A DNA stretch of 64,000 bases from Vibrio sp. S17_S38 (GCF_014694375.1 NZ_JAAUWW010000012.1:55868-119867); one strand, 5' to 3'; counted from the first letter of the stretch, positions 51,148-61,213 are shown. The notes: generated from the sequence alone by a model not told the origin. A program made the numbers and translations.

Positions 51148-53334
51148 TCACACAGGGCGAACGCTACTCGTTTCCAATTGTGCACCAAAACGTTTTTGTA
51201 AAAACTGCACATTAGGATCGTCTTGCAAGCTGGTGAAAGCCTGTTGCAGTTTGTCTTGATACAAACTTTCTCTTAATTCTAAAGGTGTAACACCCTTTTC
51301 ATCGATAATAACTTTGAGTTCACAAGCTTGTTGAAAATGCTGTGAGAGAGCATCTGCCAACTCTTCTTGAGCACGCTCTGTATTTAAGTGAGCTTGTTCC
51401 GAACGTAAATATAACGTGATTTGATTATCTTGTTTGGCGAAGACAGAGTTTAATGCAAGCTGTTCAACCATTTTAGCTGTCGTCAACTGTTGAATAACCG
51501 CCGTCCATGCATCTTTTTTGACTGATTCATCAAGCAATTTTTGAACCATCTCCGGTGTCTTCTCATGTTCTAATGCTTGCTTAATTTGAGTCGGTGTTAG
51601 CTCTGTATTATCCGCATGATTAGTAACTATTTGCGTTGATTTCCATTGATATGGCTCATTATTATCATCTGATACAGGCTCGCCCGCACCAGACATTGGA
51701 GTCCCATTTGAAGAAATTGGCGACCCCTGCACCGCTTGAGCCGCTGCCGCAGTATGTTTACTGGCAATACGTTCAAGAACGGAAGATGATGTTACATTCG
51801 CAGGTGCCGCATTAGTCTTTTTTACATCGGTAGAACCTGAATCCTTAGAAACGGAATTATCACGTTTACTGCGTAATTGATGACGTAAGCCTGTCAATGA
51901 TGCCGGTTTATTTTCAGTTTCTGGTGGTGATGATGGAGCTGTATTAACGGGCCGTTCAGATGGCACCGTTTGAGCAAACGGTTGCCCAGTTCGAACGTTC
52001 TCTGGTGAAATTTGCGCAGATATTGATTGATCAGACACTGCTTGATTTAGTGCTGGCTGCGGCGCTTTATAATGATGTTCTTGAGGCGAAGCTGCTGCCT
52101 GAGGGGCAAACTTCCGAGTCGACGGCTGAGCAGTGCTTGTTGCTGTCGGCACTCTAGTTGCTGCAGGCACTGACATTGGTTTACTTTCCATCACCGGCAA
52201 AGTCATGCTCTGAGACTGAGGCAAAGTAATAGGGTTTCCACTCACGGTTGGTGCTGGTCGAAATGCCAACATGCGCAATACCAACATTTCAGCGGCCATT
52301 TTTTCTGTAGGCGCTAATGGTAGATCAGCACGTCCTTTTAATGCCATCTGGTAATACAGCTGCACATCTTGCGGGCTCAACGATTGGCTTAACAGCTCAA
52401 CCCGTTCTGCATCTGGTTGTTCTTTATTTAAAGTCGCTGGCAGCGCTTGATACATAGCAATACGATGCAGTTGAACGCTTAATTCTTTAAGTAATCCGTC
52501 CCATGCAATACCATTAACGGCAAGCTGCTCTAAACAATCCATAGCGACTTGTGGTTGTTTACTGCTAATCGCTTCCAGTAAATAAATCGCTTGCTCCGTA
52601 TCAAGAGTGCCTAGCATATTGGCAACCGTTTGGCTGTCAATGTGCCCATTACCTAACGCGATCGCTTGATCGGACAAACTCAACGCATCGCGCATACTGC
52701 CATCAGCAGCGTGAGATATTAAACTCAATGCTCGAGGTTCCGAGGTGATTTTTTCTTCACCAAGCACATAGTCAAGTTGTTGGTGGATTTGATCTGAATT
52801 AATAGGTTTTAGATGAAACTGTAAGCAACGCGATAAAATCGTAACGGGTAATTTTTGAGGATCCGTCGTCGCCAATAAGAACTTCACATATTCTGGCGGC
52901 TCTTCTAGCGTTTTCAGTAAAGCATTGAAGCTATGACGAGAAAGCATGTGCACTTCATCAATCAAATACACTTTGAAGCGACCACGAGCCGGTTTGTATT
53001 GAACGTTATCCAACAACTCACGCGTGTCTTCGACCTTAGTACGAGAGGCCGCATCGATTTCAAGTAAATCAACATGACGACCTTGGTCAATTTCCACACA
53101 GCAAGCACACACACCACAAGGATTATCGGTAATACCAGTTTCGCAATTAAGCCCTTTAGCAAATAAGCGACCAATAGAAGTCTTCCCCACTCCCCTTGTG
53201 CCACTAAATAAGTAAGCATGATGGAGCCGATTTTGCTTTAAGGCATTTTCTAATGCGGTAATCACATGATCTTGGCCTACCACATGCTCAAATTTTGCAG
53301 GCCGCCATTTCCGTGCTAATGCTAAATAACTCAT
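51148..53334 (-). CDS. dnaX: DNA polymerase III subunits tau/gamma
   Basis: Clamp-loader subunit, 728 aa (tau). N-terminal AAA+ domain with Walker A GTRGVGKTS (about 45), zinc Cys CETG...CGVCACC, Walker B/DEVHML, and sensor SRC. Residues about 365-560 are a low-complexity Pro/Ser/Ala linker; the C-terminal domain binds the polymerase alpha subunit and DnaB. A programmed -1 frameshift at codons 505-506 would give the 507-aa gamma form. Confidence 0.97.
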   Translation of the reverse strand: MSYLALARKWRPAKFEHVVGQDHVITALENALKQNRLHHAYLFSGTRGVGKTSIGRLFAKGLNCETGITDNPCGVCACCVEIDQGRHVDLLEIDAASRTKVEDTRELLDNVQYKPARGRFKVYLIDEVHMLSRHSFNALLKTLEEPPEYVKFLLATTDPQKLPVTILSRCLQFHLKPINSDQIHQQLDYVLGEEKITSEPRALSLISHAADGSMRDALSLSDQAIALGNGHIDSQTVANMLGTLDTEQAIYLLEAISSKQPQVAMDCLEQLAVNGIAWDGLLKELSVQLHRIAMYQALPATLNKEQPDAERVELLSQSLSPQDVQLYYQMALKGRADLPLAPTEKMAAEMLVLRMLAFRPAPTVSGNPITLPQSQSMTLPVMESKPMSVPAATRVPTATSTAQPSTRKFAPQAAASPQEHHYKAPQPALNQAVSDQSISAQISPENVRTGQPFAQTVPSERPVNTAPSSPPETENKPASLTGLRHQLRSKRDNSVSKDSGSTDVKKTNAAPANVTSSSVLERIASKHTAAAAQAVQGSPISSNGTPMSGAGEPVSDDNNEPYQWKSTQIVTNHADNTELTPTQIKQALEHEKTPEMVQKLLDESVKKDAWTAVIQQLTTAKMVEQLALNSVFAKQDNQITLYLRSEQAHLNTERAQEELADALSQHFQQACELKVIIDEKGVTPLELRESLYQDKLQQAFTSLQDDPNVQFLQKRFGAQLETSSVRPV
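51812..51825 (-). other. Programmed -1 ribosomal frameshift site in dnaX
   Basis: On the coding strand, GTA AAA AAG ACT AA contains the heptamer A-AAA-AAG in the correct phase (codons 504-506). After a -1 slip the ribosome reads AAA AAA GAC TAA, adding one Asp and stopping. E. coli dnaX has the same heptamer and also stops one codon later. An AAGGA lies about 18 nt upstream; a strong downstream stem is not obvious. Confidence 0.85.
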
Positions 53335-53405
53335 TAATATTTCCGGTTCATTATGCTTGATGATGTAAATTCATTGGTGGTTAACATTCAACGTGATCGA
53401 TACGA

Positions 53406-53951
53406 TTAATGTCCTGCAAACTCACAAATACTATAAACATTTAAGCCCAAGGATTTAAGCTTCGTTTCACCACCAATTTCTGGAAGATTAATCACAAAAG
53501 CAGCGTGCTCAACTTCACCACCTAATCGACGAATAAGCTTAACTGTCGCTTCAATTGTGCCACCCGTGGCAAGTAAATCGTCCACTACTAACACTTTATC
53601 TCCAGCATGAATTGCATCAGTATGAATTTCTAGCACATCGGTGCCATATTCTAATTCATATGATTGAGAAACCGTTTCACGAGGAAGTTTACCCGGCTTA
53701 CGCACAGGAACAAAACCTAAGCCTAATTCCAAAGCAAGAGGGGCGCCAAATAAAAATCCACGGGCTTCTGTACCGACCACTTTAGTAAAACCCATTGACT
53801 GATATTTTTCGACTAACAATTGAATTGTTGCTTTATAAGCCTTCGGGTCTTCCATTAGGCTAGTAACATCACGAAAGAGAATCCCTTTTTTAGGGTAGTC
53901 TGGAATGGTTTTAATGCTATTTTGGATTAATGCCAAAGTATCGGTAGTCAT
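53406..53951 (-). CDS. apt: Adenine phosphoribosyltransferase
   Basis: Salvages adenine to AMP using PRPP. 181 aa from ATG 53951 ([28 protein letters not shown]). PRPP-binding motif [16 protein letters not shown] and [14 protein letters not shown] are intact. Upstream of dnaX on the same strand, as in E. coli; a longer N-terminus is open but unsupported. Confidence 0.97.
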   Translation of the reverse strand: MTTDTLALIQNSIKTIPDYPKKGILFRDVTSLMEDPKAYKATIQLLVEKYQSMGFTKVVGTEARGFLFGAPLALELGLGFVPVRKPGKLPRETVSQSYELEYGTDVLEIHTDAIHAGDKVLVVDDLLATGGTIEATVKLIRRLGGEVEHAAFVINLPEIGGETKLKSLGLNVYSICEFAGH

Positions 53952-54021
53952 ATTGAAGTTCTTATTGGTTGAAGACTTGGTGGCAGATTTTATCATTTCA
54001 CCTACAGACAGTAATCATTTA

Positions 54022-54477
54022 TTAAGAATTTTCTTTTGCTTTTATCTCATTAACTTTTATTACATCGGATAACGGGTCGTAGACAGGCAATCGAGAAAAG
54101 CAGAAAAATAAAACGCAGAAGCCTACAACTAAACCTACTTTCATCCACCAATACGGCATCATGATAAAAGAAAAGCAAAAGCTGATAGCCAATAAAATAT
54201 AACCGCGTTTTTTGACTTTAGGGGCGACAGCGCCACGCTGCTGCCAATTATTAATGATAGGGCCAAGTTGAGGGTGATTATGAATCCACGCATGAAACTT
54301 CTTGTTACTGCGCATAAAACAGGCACTAGCAAGTAATAAAAAAGGCGTAGTTGGTAGCAAAGGCAGAAAAACGCCTAAAATACCCAAAAGTAAAGCTAAG
54401 CCACCAACAGTATTAAGCAGAATTTTACGAATTATAGTAAATATCCTTTTAGATGTTGATTGGCTTAAATTTACCAA
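54022..54477 (-). CDS. ybaN: YbaN family inner-membrane protein (DUF454); start unclear
   Basis: A protein of about 125-151 aa with GLALLLGILGVFLPLLPTTPFLLLASACFMRSN, the DUF454 hallmark, and two to three membrane helices. There is no ATG near the expected N-terminus; the open frame begins at TTG 54477. A good AAAAGGA site precedes an ATA-ATT pair at about 54436-54441 rather than a normal start codon. Function unknown. Confidence 0.85.
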   Translation of the reverse strand: MVNLSQSTSKRIFTIIRKILLNTVGGLALLLGILGVFLPLLPTTPFLLLASACFMRSNKKFHAWIHNHPQLGPIINNWQQRGAVAPKVKKRGYILLAISFCFSFIMMPYWWMKVGLVVGFCVLFFCFSRLPVYDPLSDVIKVNEIKAKENS

Positions 54478-54481
54478 TCAC

Positions 54482-54601
54482 TTACGAGTTGAATATCTGT
54501 ATCCAAGCCAGTGTCGCAGGTAAAGTTGGTAAAAGTAAAGTGACGATCAGACCAAGCACATAAAAAACATTGAATGGTTCTTTGAAGTCCGTTTCAGACA
54601 T
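54482..54601 (-). CDS. 39-aa predicted single-pass membrane peptide
   Basis: A short ORF starting MSETDFKEPFNVFYVLGLIV and ending IQIFNS. Residues about 12-35 form one hydrophobic helix with two Leu-Pro motifs. ATG 54601 has an AGGAG ribosome site 7 nt upstream, better than that of the neighbouring ybaN. Its stop overlaps the region just before the open ybaN frame, so the two may be coupled. No family recognised. Confidence 0.72.
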   Translation of the reverse strand: MSETDFKEPFNVFYVLGLIVTLLLPTLPATLAWIQIFNS

Positions 54602-54690
54602 AGTGGTTTCTCCTATAAAAAGAGCCACACTATATGAAAATATCCATTAGACAAAAACAGAAGAAAAGTATGGTTATTTCAGTTTTGTGC

Positions 54691-55833
54691 TTAAACGCAT
54701 GTTAAATTTTTAATCGTCAATTTAAAACTACGAAACCCTAGCTCACTTAAGACTAAATCGCCTCCTTTCTTCATGAAGAGATCACTGGTAACAAAATTTT
54801 TCACACACCCTTTGCCTAGCTCAATCCCGCTCTCAATCGCTTGATTGCTTGCTTCTGCCATCCAGTTACTTTTCAAGCCAGCAGGTAAAATTGATAAACT
54901 TCCATCAACCATATCCGCAATACCAAACAATGCATTTATGGGACCAGCACAATCCGTACAACTGATCCCCTTTTCTAATTGATCTGCAAGATCTTTTAGA
55001 TCGGAATGGCTATGTTTTCGGCTGCGAATAAAATCATTAAATAAAGCGCGCACTAACAATGCCGTTCCTACTCCATTATCTTCACTAGAAGAAGAATCTA
55101 CCAAATAAAAGGCAAATCGACCTTCCATCAACCAAGAATAATCAAATACTAATGGCATTGCTTCGGAAGGTTGCAAAATATGATAGCTACACCGCCAACG
55201 CCCTTGCTGAGTATCGCGTTGTGGTTGCAATGCATGTAGCAGATCACGAGCAGTTACTTCATGTTCTTTGAGGTGGTTTAAATGCCAGTACAATTCTCTC
55301 TCTTCTGGCATCTCACCTGACTCGTCAATATTGAACCACTGGCTCGAAAAGTCACGAGAGAAAGATGAATTTAATTTAGATTCTTCCAAGCTAGTATTAA
55401 TTGCGGAAGCAAAATGTTGTAACTGCGTAATGGGTTTCGTTAAAAAGTCTTTGATCCCAAAACGTAAAACTCTCGCGACATCGCTCATATCTTCAGTGGC
55501 AGAAACTACAATTATAGGCAACATAGGAAATTGCCAACTCACCTCTTCAACCAGTTCGATACCGCTCATGATTGGCATATTTAGGTCACAAACAATTAAA
55601 TCAGGAACATGATTTCGCAATAATTTAAGTGCTTCTAGCCCATTTTTAGTTTCTAACACTTCGTAATGTTGCGATACTAAAAATGCAGAAATCATACTTC
55701 TAAAAATAGGGTCATCATCCACTAACATAATCGATGACATTTGGCTGTTTAGAACCAAATCCATCTTTTGCATTTCAACGACACATTTATGCATATTAGG
55801 AGAACCTCTTGATGATTTACTACTTCTATTCAT
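54691..55833 (-). CDS. rssB: RssB-like response regulator (REC plus PP2C-like domain)
   Basis: A 380-aa protein. After a ~33-residue N-terminal extension comes a receiver domain (MLVDDDPIF, phospho-acceptor D83 in CDLNMP, K133 in LTKPI). The C-terminal part resembles RssB's degenerate phosphatase domain (FAFYLVDSSS, GVGTALLVRALFNDFI). E. coli RssB delivers sigma-S to ClpXP. Ortholog status is inferred from domain layout and local similarity. ATG 55833 follows a GGGAGGA site, which excludes the GTG 12 nt upstream. Confidence 0.8.
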   Translation of the reverse strand: MNRSSKSSRGSPNMHKCVVEMQKMDLVLNSQMSSIMLVDDDPIFRSMISAFLVSQHYEVLETKNGLEALKLLRNHVPDLIVCDLNMPIMSGIELVEEVSWQFPMLPIIVVSATEDMSDVARVLRFGIKDFLTKPITQLQHFASAINTSLEESKLNSSFSRDFSSQWFNIDESGEMPEERELYWHLNHLKEHEVTARDLLHALQPQRDTQQGRWRCSYHILQPSEAMPLVFDYSWLMEGRFAFYLVDSSSSEDNGVGTALLVRALFNDFIRSRKHSHSDLKDLADQLEKGISCTDCAGPINALFGIADMVDGSLSILPAGLKSNWMAEASNQAIESGIELGKGCVKNFVTSDLFMKKGGDLVLSELGFRSFKLTIKNLTCV

Positions 55834-56153
55834 GCATCCTCCCACTTGGTCAGAGCATTATTGATATATTTCACCGCAATATAATAATCTTTCTTCACGC
55901 TGTTTTAATTACTGAGATGACATGGCAACACTTAACTAACTGTTTTTAAATTAAAATAATTCATACTGATAGAGAAACTATACATTAACCCTATATAAAG
56001 TAGTAATTAATCTAAATATCTTCAACTGAAAACCTTGAACTTGAGCGCTAGGTAATGTTTTATAAGCATGCAATAAATTGATATTAAACAACTCAAAAAT
56101 GCAATCTTCAGTTACACTAATGCCAACGTGGTATTCTATAAGTGTCCAATAAT
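55834..56153. other. Divergent region between rssB-like and LysR genes
   Basis: 320 bp, AT-rich. I found no clear promoter. An antisense ORF over the LysR start is judged spurious. Confidence 0.45.
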
Positions 56154-57029
56154 ATGAAACTTGATGATTTAAATTTATTTCGCCTAGTCGTTGATAATGG
56201 TAGCTATACCGCGACATCACGCAAAACCGCCATTCCTGTCGCCACCATCACACGACGTATACAAGCTTTAGAAGAAGGATTGAACTTACGCCTTCTTAAC
56301 CGTAATGCTCGTAAACTATCGCTCACAGAAGCTGGACAACGATTCTATGATGAATGTTCACCTCTACTGAAAAGTTTAGCTCAAACTACAGAAAGTATTT
56401 CAGATGAATGCCGTGGAGCATCAGGTAAACTGAGAATTTCAGCTCCAATGAATACTGCTAAACGGATGATAATGCCTATGCTCAATGAATTTATGGCGCA
56501 ATATCCAGATATTCGAATTGAGTTATCAATGACTAACCATGCGGATCAGCTAGATCCAACTGAATGGGATGTTATTTTCCGTGTCGGTCCACAACGTGAT
56601 TCAAGTTTAATTGCACGAAAAATTAATCAGGTGAAAGATGTTTTAGTTGCAAGTCCTAAATATTTAGCGGATTGCGGAGAATTAAATCATGCTGAAGATC
56701 TTCGACACCACGCTTTATTAAAGGGTCTACCTTTAGTCAAATGGCAACTGAGCAACTCTCGTGGTGAATCAGTAACCATTAATGAAAAAGGTCGCTTAGA
56801 GGCCAGTGAATTGAACGTTGTCCGCAAAGCGTGTTCGTTCGGGCTTGGGATCAGTTTAATGCCAGATGTGATGATTGAAGCTTATTTGCATGAAGGACGC
56901 TTAGTGCGAGTGCTTGATGATTGGAGTGCAAATGCTCGAGATATATACATGCTATACAATCATAAAAACCACCAACCTGAAAAAGTGCGCTTACTGATCG
57001 ATTTTATCGCCCGCCACGAAGTGCTTTAA
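56154..57029 (+). CDS. LysR-family transcriptional regulator
   Basis: 291 aa: an N-terminal winged HTH (LNLFRLVVDNGSYTATSRKTAIPVATITRRIQALEEGL, about 5-42) and a periplasmic-binding-like effector domain (KLRISAPMNTAKRMIMPML onward). It is of the CrgA/AaeR-like subgroup by general pattern. No adjacent divergent enzyme gene hints at a target. ATG 56154 is preferred; an in-frame GTG 12 nt upstream is possible. Confidence 0.9.
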   Translation: MKLDDLNLFRLVVDNGSYTATSRKTAIPVATITRRIQALEEGLNLRLLNRNARKLSLTEAGQRFYDECSPLLKSLAQTTESISDECRGASGKLRISAPMNTAKRMIMPMLNEFMAQYPDIRIELSMTNHADQLDPTEWDVIFRVGPQRDSSLIARKINQVKDVLVASPKYLADCGELNHAEDLRHHALLKGLPLVKWQLSNSRGESVTINEKGRLEASELNVVRKACSFGLGISLMPDVMIEAYLHEGRLVRVLDDWSANARDIYMLYNHKNHQPEKVRLLIDFIARHEVL

Positions 57030-57142
57030 TCCCATGATTAAAAATTGAGCCTATTACTGCTTTTTATGACTTAGGCTCAATTTTCTGCAATGTCCACGTA
57101 GCTTGAACTTTAGTAATTCTAAGGTAACCATTTTGTTGGCAT

Positions 57143-57173
57143 AAAAAAACCAGAATCAATCAGACTCTGGTTC
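57143..57173 (-). terminator. Terminator downstream of purF
   Basis: Minus-strand stem AACCAGA / TCTGGTT (57148-57172) followed by TTTTT. Confidence 0.82.
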
Positions 57174-57211
57174 TTTATAAGTTAGGCTTCTATTGTAACG
57201 ATAGTTCGAGA

Positions 57212-58726
57212 CTAAGCACCTTCGTTATGCATTTCCAAATTAGCTAAATCAACTTGTTCACGCTCTAATTTGGCATCATCATTACGCATTGTATCAATCA
57301 GATCGAGATAAGCTTGATCAATATCTCCTGTAACATATTGTCCGCTAAATACCGATGTCTCAAATGTTGTTATTGATGGATTTCCCACTCCTACAGCAAT
57401 GATCAAATCATCAAGATCCTGAAACATAAGTGCATCTGCACCAATCATTTTACTGATTTCTTCAGGGTCTCGACCATGGGCAATCAATTCGTTAGCACTT
57501 GGCATATCAATCCCATAAACATTAGGGAAGCGAACCTCTGGTGCGGCAGAAACCATATAGACTTTTTTAGCGCCTGAATCACGAGCCATTTCGATGATTT
57601 GCTCAGACGTTGTACCACGTACAATTGAATCATCGACCAACAATACATTCTTCCCCTTAAACTCAGAACGGATAGCATTGAGCTTACGATGAACGGATTT
57701 TTTACGCTGTTGTTGCCCTGGCATAATAAAAGTACGGCCAACATAGCGGTTCTTCACAAAACCTTGGCGATACGGCTTATCAATCAATTGAGCAATTTCT
57801 AGCGCAATATCGCAAGAGGTTTCAGGAATAGGAATAACAACATCAATATCTAAATCGTCCCATTCACGCTTGATTTTTTCACCCAGCTTTTTACCCATTT
57901 CAAGACGAGCACTGTAGACCGAAATTTTATCAATAAATGAATCCGGACGTGCAAAATACACAAATTCAAAAATACATGGGTTCAACTTTGGATTTTCAGA
58001 GCATTGCTCAGTATAAAGCTCACCATTAAAAGTCGCATAAATCGCTTCACCTGGAGCAACATCGCGCACAAAATCAAAGCCAACGGCATCCAAAGCAACC
58101 GATTCTGAAGCGACCATATATTCGGTACGTTCACCCACAACCCGCTTACCTAAGCACAACGGACGGATACCATTAGGGTCACGAAAAGCGACCATTCCAT
58201 GTCCAATAATCATGGCGGAAACAGCATAAGCGCCTTTCACAATTTTATGTACTTTTTTGATAGCACTAAAAACATCAACAGGAGTCAGTGGATAGCTTTC
58301 AGATAAATCGATTTCTTGAGCTAAAATGTTCAATAACACTTCTGAGTCAGATGTGGTATTAACGTGACGGCGGCCTTGTTCAAATAGCCACTCACGAATT
58401 TCATTAGCGTTGGTTAAATTACCATTGTGAGCAAGGGTAATACCATAAGGAGAATTCACATAAAATGGTTGAGCTTCTGAAGCACTAGAACTACCCGCTG
58501 TTGGGTAACGAACATGCCCCACGCCAACCGTTCCTTGTAAGCGTTGCATATGCTTTGCTTCGAACACATCTTTGACGAGCCCGTTGGCTTTACGCAGACG
58601 AAAACGATTGCTATCTATGGTAATAATACCTGCAGCATCTTGGCCACGGTGCTGTAATACCGTTAAAGCATCATAAATCGATTGATTGACAGGCGTTACA
58701 CCTACGATTCCAACAATACCACACAT
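57212..58726 (-). CDS. purF: Amidophosphoribosyltransferase
   Basis: First committed step of purine synthesis: PRPP plus glutamine to phosphoribosylamine. 504 aa. Starts MCGIVGIVG with the Cys nucleophile exposed after Met removal; class II glutaminase domain (about 1-230), then a phosphoribosyltransferase domain with [14 protein letters not shown]. Second gene of cvpA-purF. Confidence 0.98.
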   Translation of the reverse strand: MCGIVGIVGVTPVNQSIYDALTVLQHRGQDAAGIITIDSNRFRLRKANGLVKDVFEAKHMQRLQGTVGVGHVRYPTAGSSSASEAQPFYVNSPYGITLAHNGNLTNANEIREWLFEQGRRHVNTTSDSEVLLNILAQEIDLSESYPLTPVDVFSAIKKVHKIVKGAYAVSAMIIGHGMVAFRDPNGIRPLCLGKRVVGERTEYMVASESVALDAVGFDFVRDVAPGEAIYATFNGELYTEQCSENPKLNPCIFEFVYFARPDSFIDKISVYSARLEMGKKLGEKIKREWDDLDIDVVIPIPETSCDIALEIAQLIDKPYRQGFVKNRYVGRTFIMPGQQQRKKSVHRKLNAIRSEFKGKNVLLVDDSIVRGTTSEQIIEMARDSGAKKVYMVSAAPEVRFPNVYGIDMPSANELIAHGRDPEEISKMIGADALMFQDLDDLIIAVGVGNPSITTFETSVFSGQYVTGDIDQAYLDLIDTMRNDDAKLEREQVDLANLEMHNEGA

Positions 58727-58760
58727 GTCTTAACCCTCGGTTGGCAAACAACTGACGCCC

Positions 58761-59258
58761 CTATAAGGGAGGCGCGCCAGATAAAAAGCTTGAAGTTTGT
58801 TTTATATGATCGAAAAACGGCGCAATAATCACTTTAAATTGTGGAATCAATTGCGAGTTTCTCCACCAATCTGAACTTGGAAATGTGGTAAATGCATCCA
58901 TAAAGAACAACACAACGGCAACGATCAAAACACCGCGTAATGCACCAAACACCACACCAACAACGCGATCTGTACCCGATAAACCAGTTTTCTTAACTAG
59001 CTGACCAATAACATAATTAACCACGGCCCCTACAACTAATGTTGCAATAAATAAAACCGCTAATGCAGCTCCATTTCGAACCATCTCATTGTCAATATTG
59101 GTAAAATACTCTGCTAATTTAAGATAATAGTGAGTCGCAATAAAAAATGCGCCACACCAAATAATCAGAGATAAAGCTTCTTTGACAAAACCACGCACTA
59201 AGCTGATCAAAGCAGAGAAGCCGATCACCCCTAAAATAATAAAATCTATCCAGATCAT
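58761..59258 (-). CDS. cvpA: CvpA family membrane protein
   Basis: A 165-aa inner-membrane protein with four hydrophobic segments. IDFIILGVIGFSALISLVRGFVKEALSLIIW and DRVVGVVFGALRGVLIV are family signatures. In E. coli needed for colicin V production; general role unclear. First gene of the PurR-controlled cvpA-purF unit. Confidence 0.96.
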   Translation of the reverse strand: MIWIDFIILGVIGFSALISLVRGFVKEALSLIIWCGAFFIATHYYLKLAEYFTNIDNEMVRNGAALAVLFIATLVVGAVVNYVIGQLVKKTGLSGTDRVVGVVFGALRGVLIVAVVLFFMDAFTTFPSSDWWRNSQLIPQFKVIIAPFFDHIKQTSSFLSGAPPL

Positions 59259-59305
59259 AAAATCTACATCTTAAGTTGGCGCGCATTTTAACAGAAAAAT
59301 GCGCT

Positions 59306-59321
59306 ACGCAAACGTTTTCTT
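59306..59321. promoter_or_regulatory. PurR operator of cvpA-purF
   Basis: ACGCAAACGTTTTCTT matches the PurR consensus and, as I recall it, the operator of the E. coli purF operon. It lies 48 bp upstream of cvpA and overlaps the dedD stop codon. Confidence 0.88.
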
Positions 59322-59934
59322 ATGGATTAAGTGGCTTAAATGTCTGTAACTGACCTTTTAAGCCTGTAATTTTTTGTAACTCAGCAACTTGTTTATCTAA
59401 TTTATCCTTTGAAACATCAGGACCAACTATCACACGAAAAATACCGCCATCAGGCTTAAGATGCGCTTGGTAACCTCTCTTTTTCAAATCAGCAACCAGT
59501 TTCTTAGCATTATCTTGATTACGCACTGCAACTAATTGAATAATCCATGCACTATCACTATATTGATTTACTTCTCTTACTGGCTTAGCCTGCACTTCAA
59601 CTTGATCTGCTTTTGCCACGACTTGTTTTGGTGATTTTTTTTCAGACACAGGCTTTGTTGCTATAACCTTCTCAGAAGCACTAGATTTAGTTTCTGATGC
59701 TATCGTTGTAGTCACTGGCTCGTCAGGTAAAGCCACATCCAACTCTACAGGTGTTTTTATCGTATCGATACTTTCACCATCTTTTGTGACTTCGTCAGCC
59801 GGTTTAATAGGAATAGCAGCGAATTCCTCTTTGTAATGCTCTTTTTGACCATCAAATACATCAGGAAGAACGATCACACCAATTGCAACCAAGATTACCG
59901 TACCAATTAAACGGCTTTGAAACTTACTCGCCAT
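59320..59934 (-). CDS. dedD: SPOR-domain division protein DedD
   Basis: A 204-aa bitopic protein: N-terminal membrane segment (about 8-25), a Lys/Glu/Val-rich periplasmic linker, and a C-terminal SPOR domain (SAWIIQLVAVRNQDNAKKLVADLKKRGYQAHL) that binds denuded glycan at the septum. It overlaps the end of folC by 11 nt. Confidence 0.94.
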   Translation of the reverse strand: MASKFQSRLIGTVILVAIGVIVLPDVFDGQKEHYKEEFAAIPIKPADEVTKDGESIDTIKTPVELDVALPDEPVTTTIASETKSSASEKVIATKPVSEKKSPKQVVAKADQVEVQAKPVREVNQYSDSAWIIQLVAVRNQDNAKKLVADLKKRGYQAHLKPDGGIFRVIVGPDVSKDKLDKQVAELQKITGLKGQLQTFKPLNP

Positions 59935-61213
59935 TTAGACTCCTTTTTATATTTTTTTGCCAATAATTCAGCACTTCGCCTACAGTATGGAAAGAGCCAA
60001 CCACAAGCAATACATCTTCCGTATTGACTTGATCTTGAGCATATTTAAACGCTTCTGTCGGAGTGGTAAATTTCTTCACTCCATTTGGCAATGATAAACA
60101 AAGTTCATCAGCGCTCGCAGCTCTTGGTCCATGCAATGAGGCTGAGTACCAGAAATCCACCACTGGTGATAATTCTTTTAATGTCGACTTGATATCTTTA
60201 TCGTGCAACATCGCAACCACTGCGTGAATAATACGATCTGGATATTGCCGTTCAAGCTGTTGCATTAAATATTGAGCGGAATGAGGGTTATGAGCGACGT
60301 CTAACAAAATAGTAGGTTCATGACTTAATATTTGCATACGCCCTTCTAACTGAGCATTAGATAGACCAGCAACAATATCAACATCACTAATTTCAAGGCC
60401 TGAAACACTTAATGCCATTAATGCAGTAGCAGCATTGGCAAGAGGTAAACTAGGGACCGGTAAATCGTTTAGGCTAAATGCGCCACAATGCCAATGCCAA
60501 TGTAAGCTGTTTTCACTATCAAGGTGATAGCTGAATTGATAACCAACTTGATGTAACTTAGCACCAATATCATCAGCGTGAGCAGCAACGGTTGCTGGCG
60601 CTTGTGGTTGCCCACAAATAGCCGGTTTGCCGCTTCGGAAAATACCTGCTTTTTCATAGCCAATGACGTTAATATCATCCCCTAGCCAATCAACATGGTC
60701 GATAGCCAAACTGGTAATAATAGAGACATCATGATCAACAACATTTGTGGCATCTAACCGCCCGCCAAGGCCAACTTCTAAGAGAACCACATCCACTTGT
60801 TGTTGCTGAAAAATTCTTAAAGCGGCTAAAGTGCCAAACTCAAAGAAACTCAGACTGGTTTCAGCCCGTGCCTTTTCAATAAAGTCAAAAGCTTGGGTAT
60901 GAAGTGCATCGGCAGCATTTTGACCATTAATACGAACGCGTTCGTTGTATTCAATCAAATGGGGAGAGCTGTAAACGCCAACCTTATAACCAGATTCTAA
61001 CAAAATCGCTTCCATTAAAGCACAAGTGGAACCTTTTCCATTGGTGCCCGCAACCGTGATAACCGTTGGTGCAGGCTTAGTCAATTTCGCAGACAGGGCA
61101 ACTTTAGCTACACGCTCAAGACCTAAATCTATCGCACTAGAATGGATATTTTCTAAATAGCAAAGCCACATCGACATAGGTGATGTGGCTTTAGGTGAAG
61201 GGTGTTTATTCAT
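59924..61213 (-). CDS. folC: Bifunctional folylpolyglutamate/dihydrofolate synthase
   Basis: Joins dihydropteroate with glutamate and extends the polyglutamate tail. About 429 aa. P-loop VAGTNGKGST, YSSPHL, LEVGLGGRLDATN and DVAHNPHS are intact. The start is uncertain: ATG 61213 (MNKHPSPKATSP) fits the family length; ATG 61243 is 10 codons upstream. Neither has a strong ribosome site. Confidence 0.95.
   Translation of the reverse strand: MNKHPSPKATSPMSMWLCYLENIHSSAIDLGLERVAKVALSAKLTKPAPTVITVAGTNGKGSTCALMEAILLESGYKVGVYSSPHLIEYNERVRINGQNAADALHTQAFDFIEKARAETSLSFFEFGTLAALRIFQQQQVDVVLLEVGLGGRLDATNVVDHDVSIITSLAIDHVDWLGDDINVIGYEKAGIFRSGKPAICGQPQAPATVAAHADDIGAKLHQVGYQFSYHLDSENSLHWHWHCGAFSLNDLPVPSLPLANAATALMALSVSGLEISDVDIVAGLSNAQLEGRMQILSHEPTILLDVAHNPHSAQYLMQQLERQYPDRIIHAVVAMLHDKDIKSTLKELSPVVDFWYSASLHGPRAASADELCLSLPNGVKKFTTPTEAFKYAQDQVNTEDVLLVVGSFHTVGEVLNYWQKNIKRSLNGE

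Noticed and set aside
55978..56220. 80-codon ORF antisense to the LysR start
   Set aside because: Overlaps the HTH-coding region on the other strand and lacks a ribosome site.
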